A DNA stretch of 64,000 nucleotides, taken from positions 38,084,759 to 38,148,758 of the forward strand of contig NC_087063.1 in NCBI RefSeq assembly GCF_963678635.1, in the 5' to 3' direction. The translations under genes were made by a program, and so were the position numbers. Positions 57,686-64,000 of this stretch are shown piece after piece (the stretch's first letter is position 1; every line of letters begins with the position of its first letter). The DNA comes from Symsagittifera roscoffensis (lineage: Eukaryota > Xenacoelomorpha > Acoela > Convolutidae). The notes below the pieces were generated by a model. That model was not told the origin of the DNA. It worked only from the letters and a program-made list of their open reading frames with translations, and searched no databases.

Positions 57686-57747
57686 GAACGGTGGTGAATT
57701 GTTACGTCTCCGCTCTTAATCGAAAGGTCGGATGCTCGAGGCTCACC
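57686..57747 (+). ncRNA. tRNA-Lys-like segment (SINE or tRNA fossil), copy 1
   Basis: GGTGGTGAATTGTTACG (A-box-like), CTCTTAATC (a Lys-CTT-type anticodon loop) and GCTCGAGGCTCACC (B-box/T-arm-like) occur in tRNA order and spacing. Stems are incomplete, so it is not a working tRNA. The short minus frame at 57613-57840 overlaps it and is probably spurious. Confidence 0.45.
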
Positions 57748-58004
57748 ATGATCTGCGCTTGCTGCTTGAGGAGCAGGAAAAATTACCCAGCACAGAAAAT
57801 TAACCAAAAAAATTACATGTAGTTCCTCGAACAGGGGCACAACTGCGGTTCTCCATGATCAGCTGTATAGCTCGTATGCTGGTCGTTTTCATTGTGGATG
57901 ATGGATTAAACTAAATTCGATGCCAAAAAATAGTGTCTTAAACTTGAAAAATGAGATCCCTTGTCTAAATACATTTGAAAACTGTTAATGAAAAACTTAC
58001 TTCC

Positions 58005-58295
58005 ACCAGCGGATTTAGGGGGGAGGGGGCGCGGACGCTTTCTCCCTTCGGGAATTCGAACCTCTGCCGACCCAAAGGGTCCCCTTTGTACTATTTTGAG
58101 ATATACATTTTTGGCTGACTGACCTTAAAATGTTTCTAAAGGGGCCTTGGGCGCCAATATATAATAATTTTGAGGGGCGAGCACGCCCTGAAAAAACGCA
58201 ATTTTTTATCCAAAAAGTGCATCAAAACGCCTTTTTGGCCTGTTTTTTCAAAAATTTGCATGCGGCGCAGAAGTTTTGGTCAAAATGGGGTTTAA
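58005..58295 (+). mobile_element. MITE-like dispersed repeat in unit 1 (b)
   Basis: Starts CACCAGCGGATTTAGGGG, continues GACCCAAAGGGTCCCC, CTATTTTGAGATATACATTT, GCCTTGGGCGCCAATATATA and TTGAGGGGCGAGC. It is the best-preserved left end of the family. A counterpart lies at 61645-61925. Confidence 0.6.
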
Positions 58296-58409
58296 ATAGT
58301 GATGCGGGGGAGCTCAGAAAATGCCTAATTCCTGTTTTATCCCCCTGCTCGCTTCCTATTTTATCGAAAGCGCCTGGATACCATAAATTAATCCTTATCT
58401 CGACACTTG

Positions 58410-58525
58410 AGGGCATGGGTGGATTTTTCTTTGGTTGGGTGGTATGGGGGAGCGGAGTGGGGGCGGGTAGTAGGGGGCGGGGTACCCTCGGGTCTGGTGT
58501 GATGGGGGTTTGGGGTTTGAACTCC
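58410..58525 (+). repeat. G-rich tract with quadruplex potential (unit 1)
   Basis: Many runs of three or more G (GGGGGAGCGGAGTGGGGGCGGG, then GGGGGCGGGG and GGGGGTTTGGGG) within about 115 bp. It is conserved in unit 2 at 62040-62150. Frames over it (58130-58600) are Gly/Trp-rich chance translations. Confidence 0.7.
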
Positions 58526-60317
58526 TTGCTCATTAGGGATTCGACCCCTCACCATTCAAAGGGTCACCCCTTTGGTCTTTTTTATGACGTTAATTTTTGA
58601 CAGATTAGGGTCTTTATCGAGAATTGCTCAGAATTATACTACATGGTTTTTTTTATTTGCTGGCCATACTAATTTTCATACAGGGCTAGGGAAATTCAGC
58701 TAAAGTCATTTACAGTTCTTACTTACAGCACCGCACTAATAATCTCTAAAGGAAAGTTTCACTACACTAAAAACAGATCAAACATGATAAAATAGAATTT
58801 TAAAACAAAAGTCAACTTTTTATTCAGACCACTTGAAACCTTAATAGACCCCAAGTCAAAAACAATTAAAGACAAACCGTTTTTGAGACAAACCGATGAA
58901 AAAACTGAAAATTCGCCGGAAACAAAGAATAGAAAAGGTTATAATCCAGAAAATACTCTACTCCAAGAAACACTGACATGTAAACTGCAACTGGCATGCC
59001 CACTAGTGAAAGACGTCCTGGACATGCTCTATACCCTTACTAAACCCCAAGTCAGCACTAAACAAAGACAAACCGTTCTTGACACAAACCGATTAAAAAA
59101 ACAACTGAAAAAACGCCTGAAACAAAGAATAGAAAAGGTTATAAACCAGAAAATACTCTACTCAAAGAAACACTGACATGTAAACTGCAACTGGCATGCC
59201 CACTAGTGAAGGATGACCTGGACATGCTCTATACCCTTACTAAACCCCAAGTCAGCACTAAACAAAGACAAACCGTTCTTGACACAAACCGATAAAAAAA
59301 CAACTGATAAAACGCCTGAAACAAAGAATAGAGAAGGTTATAAACCAGAAAAACTCTACTCAAAGAAACACTGACAAGTAAACTGCAATTGACCTAACCC
59401 ACTAGTGAAGGACGTCCTGAGCATTCTCTATACCTTTCCTAAGCCACCAGGCCATAGCACGCTTAGAAAACCATCCCACATATTTCAAGGGTGAGCAACT
59501 CTTTAAAATAACAGAACTAATTAAGAAGCTAGAAAATAACATCATAACATAATTACCAAAAAAGCAAAGATAAAGTTGTAATCATTTTAAAAAGCATTAT
59601 ACACGAGCAGCAAAAGGGTGATTTACTCGACGACATTCCGACTATAGAAAGGCAAATCTATTAGTTTTGATTGCCGAGTCACAACACTCATTGGATATAA
59701 AGTATGGAGCAGACATCACACCGAAGGAACTCAATAAAACCGAACAATGGTCAATTCGATGTCAAAACTTGAACGTATGTATCCCTGCCACTTGATGCTT
59801 TGGTCAGAGAAGTCAATCTCGCTACTCGATCAATTGCAAACGAATATTGAGAATGCACGTAGTTTTGCTCTGTTGACACTCTACAGGACACAAATCCAAA
59901 CTACAATATCTCAGGTTTCACAACAATTCCGCAACATCATCACATGTACTTCGCAGGCTGAGTTAATCTACGCACTACATAAAAATTTTAGAAGACCTTA
60001 CATCAATCTCACAAGAAAAACTTTTAAAAAAAGTTACTAAACCCGGGTGGGTGGAATCAAAACAAAAACCTTTTTTTGAATACTGTGATACATCTCACTG
60101 TAAAAAAACATTAACTAATCAGTCATGAACCATGAGTACAGCTTAGGATAAAAATTGTAAAGTTGAAACTATTCGTATTTCAGTCAGAGAATTTTTAATA
60201 CATGTTGAAACAAATTGTTTTCTTCTCTCCTCTAACCTCGAGATAAACCAGTGTATCTCTAGATGTATTGAGACCTGGAATTAAAGATTTAGGAGTATAA
60301 TCAGGATCGCGACTTGA

Positions 60318-60668
60318 CCAGGGGCAGATTTAAGAGAAAAATTAGGATTGGTATTAGACCAGGGGCTGATTCAACCTCCCACAGTGATTCGACCCCCTGC
60401 CAACCCAAAGGGATTCGGCCTCCTCCCTTCCCCGCGTTGTAATGTTTTGAGATATCCATTTTTGGCTGACGGACCCAATTATTTTCTAAAGTACTAATTC
60501 TTAGGAGGCAGCGCGCACCGAAACAATGCGATTTTCTGGTAAAAACTTCCAAGAAGTGCCTGAAAACGAAGGGTCTTTTTAGTGCTTTGGGAGAGCTCGA
60601 ACAAAGGTCGACAAAGCTTAACAAAAATTTTTTAAAATCCGCCTTACCCCTCGAGAAAATACTAGATA
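60318..60668 (+). mobile_element. MITE-like dispersed repeat in unit 2 (a)
   Basis: Counterpart of 56714-57065 with the same CAGGGGCAGATTTAAG start. Confidence 0.55.
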
Positions 60669-61323
60669 CGAGTTGTACCAACCTATCCGGCTAAAAAATA
60701 GATAGCGTATCGAACAGACAGTGCACCCTCATCCAAAAGAACTATATGAGAAGGCGACCCCGGACCTAAACCCCGGATAGCAAAATTATCTTCATGTGCT
60801 TTAAAACATGAAAATGATTGTAACGGTAACCATCCGAACGTTTCTGGAGAAAAACAACAATTACCCGAACATTTTGAAGCATTTTGAAGCATACTCTATG
60901 AAAATTAGTTATTCATAATTGCTGTTCGCATCCCAAACGAGAACCTGCCATTTAATGAGCATTTTAAAAGCAGCGAGATGTTTTACCTCGATGACAATTA
61001 CAAATTCGGTAGAGATGTTTCATGGAAATTCTCTTTCGATTGACCGATGGATAAATAAATACAGCGACGATATAAGTCAATAAAGCAAACTGTAGGTGAA
61101 GAAAGACTCAAACCTGTCAAAAATTATACCAAACAAAAAAAGCTTGAAAAATTTTACCATTACTTTTAAGTTTTTCACCATGCTCATGCGGATGTGTAGA
61201 ATCTGAGTTCTAGGGTATTATTTGATGGCAACGTAACACAGGGAAAAATCTACTTTGATACATTACAGAAGTTATCATTTATAAATAAAGGGCCACTTAG
61301 AAAAAAATAGTCATTTTCGGGAG

Positions 61324-61384
61324 AACGGTGGTGAATTGTTACGTCTCCGCTCTTAATCGAAAGGTCGGATGCTCGAGGCTCACC
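61324..61384 (+). ncRNA. tRNA-Lys-like segment, copy 2
   Basis: Same as 57686-57747, with the A-box-like, CTCTTAATC and B-box-like parts unchanged. It belongs to the macrosatellite unit. Confidence 0.45.
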
Positions 61385-61644
61385 ATGAACCGCGCTTGCT
61401 GCTTGAGGGGCAGGAAATATTACCCAGCACAGAAAATTAACCAAAAAAATTACATATAGTTCCTCGAACAAGGGCAAAACAGCCGTTCTCCATGATCAGC
61501 TGTATAGCTCTTATGCTGGTCCTTTTCATTGTGGATGAATGGATTAAACTAAATTCGATGCCAAAAAATAGTGTCTTAAACTTGAAAATGAGATCCCTTG
61601 TCTAAATACATTTGAAAACTGTTAATGAAAAAACTACTTCCACC

Positions 61645-61925
61645 AGCGGATTTAGGGGGGAGGGGGCGCGGACGCTTTCTCCCTTCGGGGATGCGACCCT
61701 CTGCCGACCCAAAGGGTCCCCTTTGTACTATTTTGAGATATCCACATCTGGCTGACTGACCTTAAAACGTTTCTAAAGGAGCCTTAGGCGCCAATATATA
61801 ATAATTTTGAGGGGGGAGCGCGCCCTGGAAAAACGCAATTTTTTATCCAAAAAGTGCATCAAAACGCCTTTTTAGCCTGTTTTTTCAAAAATTTGCAAAA
61901 GTTTTGGTCAAAATGGGGTTTAAAT
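61645..61925 (+). mobile_element. MITE-like dispersed repeat in unit 2 (b)
   Basis: Counterpart of 58005-58295, with GCGGATTTAGGGGGGAGGGG start and GCCTTAGGCGCCAATATATA inside. Confidence 0.6.
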
Positions 61926-62039
61926 AGTGATGCGGGGGAGCTCAGAAAATGCCTATTTCCTGTTTTATCCCCCTGCTCGCTTCCTATTTTATCGAAAGCG
62001 CCTGGATACCATAAATTAATCCTTATCTCGACACTTGAG

Positions 62040-62150
62040 GGCATGGGTGGATTTTTTTTTGGTTGGGTGGTATGGGGGAGCGGAGTGGGGGCGGGTAGTA
62101 GGGGGCGGGGTACCCTCGGGTCTGGTGTGATGGGGGTTTGGGGGTTGGAC
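62040..62150 (+). repeat. G-rich tract with quadruplex potential (unit 2)
   Basis: Nearly identical to 58410-58525. Confidence 0.7.
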
Positions 62151-62325
62151 TCCTTGCTCATTAGGGATTCGACCCCTCACCATTCAAAGGGTCACCCCTT
62201 TGGTCTTTTTTATGACGTTAATTTTTGACAGATTAGGGTCTTTATCGAGAATTGCTCAGATATATACTACATGGTTTTTTTTGATTTGCTGGCCATACTA
62301 ATTTTCATACAGGGCTAGGAAATTC

Positions 62326-64000
62326 AGCTAAAGTCATTTACAAATCTTACCTACAGCACCGCACTACTAACCTCTAAAAGAAAGTTTCACTACACTAAAA
62401 ACAGATCAAACATAATGAAATAGATTTTTAAAACAAAATTCAACTTTTTATTCAGACCACTTGAAACCTTAAAAGACCCCAAGTCAAAACCAATTAAAGA
62501 CAAACCGTTTTTGAGATAAACCGATGAAAAAAACTGATAATTCGCCTGAAACAAAGAATAGAAAAGGTTATAATCCAGAAAATACTCTACTCAAAGAAAC
62601 ACTGACATGTTAACTGCAACTGGCATGCCCACTAGTGAAGGACGTCCTGGACAGGCTCTATACCCTTACTAAACCCCAAGTCAGCACTAAACAAAGACAA
62701 ACCGTTCTTGACACAAACCGATAAAAAAACAACTGATAAAACGCCTGAAACAAAGAATAGAAAAGGTTATAAACCAGAAAAAACTCTACTCAAAGAAAAA
62801 CTGACAAGTAAACTGCAACTGGCCTAACCCACTAGTGAAGGACGTCCTGAGCATGCTCTATACCTTTCCTAAGCCACCAGGCCATAGCACGCTTAGAACA
62901 CCATCCCACATATTTCAAGGGTGAGCAACTCTTTAAAATAACAGAACTAATTAAAAAGCTAGAAAATAACATCATAACATAATTACCAAAAAGCAAAGAT
63001 AAAGTTGTAAACAATTTAAAAAGCATAATTTACGAGCAGCAGAAGGGAGATGTACTCGACGACATTCCGACTATAGAAAGGCAAATCTATTAGTTTTTGT
63101 TGCCGAGTCACAACACTCATTGGATATAAAGTATGGAGCAGACATCACACCAAAGGAACTCAATAAAACCGAACAATGGTCAACTCGAGGTCAAAACTTG
63201 AACATATGTATCCCTGCTACTTGGTGCTTTGGTCAGAGAAGTCAATCTCGCTACTCGATCAATTGCAAACGAATATTGAGAATGCACGTAGTTTTGCTCT
63301 GTTGACACTCTACAGGACACAAATCCAAACTACAATATCTCAGGTTTCACAACAATTCCGCAACTACATCACATGTACTTCGCAGGCTGAGTTAATCTAC
63401 GCACTACATAAAAATTTTAGAAGACCTTACATCAATCTCACAAGAAAAACTTTTAAAAAAAGTTACTAAACCCGGGTGGGTGGAATCAAAACAAAAACCT
63501 TTTTTTGAATACTGTGATACATCTCACTGTAAAAAATTATTAACTAATCAGTCATGAACCATGACTAGAACTTAGGATATAAATTTTAAAGTTTAAACTA
63601 TTCGTATTTCAGTCAGAGAATTTTTAATACATGTTGAAACAAATTGTTTTCTTCTCTCCTCTAACCTCGAGATAAACCAGTGTATCTCTAGATCTATCGA
63701 GACCTGGAAATATAAGATTTAAGAGTAAAGTCAGGATTGCGATTTGACCAGGGGCAGATTTAAGAGTAAAATTAGGATTGGTATTAGACCAGGGGCTGAT
63801 TCACCCTCCCACAGTTATTCGACCCCCTGCCAACACAAAGGGATTCGGCCTCCTCCCTTCCCCGCGTTGTAATGTTTTGAGATATCCATTTTTGGCTGAC
63901 GGACCCAAACATTTTTCTAAAGCACTAATTCTTAGGAAGCAGCGCGCACCGAAAGAAAGCGACTTTCTGGTAAAAACTTCCAAGAAGAGCCTGAAAACGA
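62326..64000. repeat. Macrosatellite unit 3, cut by the window end
   Basis: Begins AGGAAATTCAGCTAAAGTC and follows units 1 and 2 through two ~199-bp subrepeats and the coding-like stretch (63176-63469) to a MITE-like segment (from about 63744). The array therefore continues beyond 64000. Confidence 0.9.

Larger units (their letters stand above)
55291..58685. repeat. 3.4-kb macrosatellite, unit 1
   Basis: From AGGAAATTCAGCTAAAGTCATT the sequence repeats at about 58686 and 62326 in the same order and orientation. Unit contents: two ~199-bp subrepeats, a Lys-rich coding-like stretch (55850-56520), MITE-like segments at ~56720 and 58005, a tRNA-like segment (57686-57747) and a G-rich tract (58410-58525). 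Confidence 0.9.
58686..62325. repeat. 3.6-kb macrosatellite, unit 2
   Basis: Same order as unit 1. It is longer mainly because it has a third ~199-bp subrepeat (58914, 59114 and 59312 are the equivalent points). The frame 58883-59176 (Lys/Gln-rich) spans one subrepeat and part of the next. Because 199-200 bp is not a multiple of three, the frame is lost in the following copy. Confidence 0.9.

Noticed and set aside
57613-57840. Minus frame with a signal-peptide-like start, also at 61250-61477
   Set aside because: Only 75 codons, overlaps the tRNA-like segment, and is kept in both units no better than the non-coding sequence beside it.
58130-58600. 156-codon Gly/Trp-rich frame (also 61854-62228)
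   Set aside because: It covers a MITE-like repeat and a G-rich tract; an opposite-strand Pro-rich frame over the same bases is equally open.

Overview
The window looks like 64 kb of repeat-rich, probably heterochromatic DNA from an animal, most likely an invertebrate. It is AT-rich apart from one GC-rich island, and I found no intact single-copy host gene, no convincing functional tRNA or rRNA gene, no operon and no CRISPR array. Every protein I can place belongs to a transposable element: a hAT transposase, Ty3/Gypsy-type pol, BEL/Pao-type gag-pol and a possible env-like fragment. All carry frameshifts, stops or lost catalytic residues. The species cannot be identified from what I see. A 200-base run of N (19425-19624) marks an assembly gap.

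Layout. 1-10 kb: a diverged satellite of about 85 bp in three blocks (1-1110, 4031-5480, 7555-9800), interrupted by a fragment of a DNA-transposon-like element (X), a MITE-like repeat, a satellite of about 168 bp (5815-7150) and an ACAG microsatellite. 10-14 kb: several fold-back (inverted-repeat) elements, a TATG microsatellite and a self-complementary GAGCGG repeat cluster. 14.8-17.4 kb: a GC- and CpG-rich block built of minisatellites and closed by 37-bp inverted termini, one of the strangest objects here. 17.4-23 kb: small tandem repeats, the gap, and a pair of inverted 250-bp arms around a minisatellite. 23019-24300: a complete-ended hAT element with an 8-bp target duplication and an internally deleted transposase.

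24.3-52.3 kb: a nest of degenerate retroelements. Minus-strand Gypsy-type pol copies lie head to tail. Each has its integrase tail split by element X, a non-autonomous element with inverted termini and many GGAATCC motifs. A 6.7-kb segment (35153-41868) is duplicated in tandem (41869-48551), with one breakpoint inside Gypsy RT and the other inside the gag region of a plus-strand BEL/Pao element. That BEL/Pao element continues to about 52.3 kb and shows recognisable RT, RNase H, integrase and DUF5641-like regions.

52.3-64 kb: unrecognised AT-rich sequence, then a macrosatellite with a unit of about 3.4-3.6 kb (two full units and part of a third, running off the window end). Its units contain a subrepeat of about 199 bp, MITE-like segments, a tRNA-Lys-like segment and a G-rich tract. 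There is no pathway linking genes here. The shared story is insertion, nesting, tandem duplication and decay.
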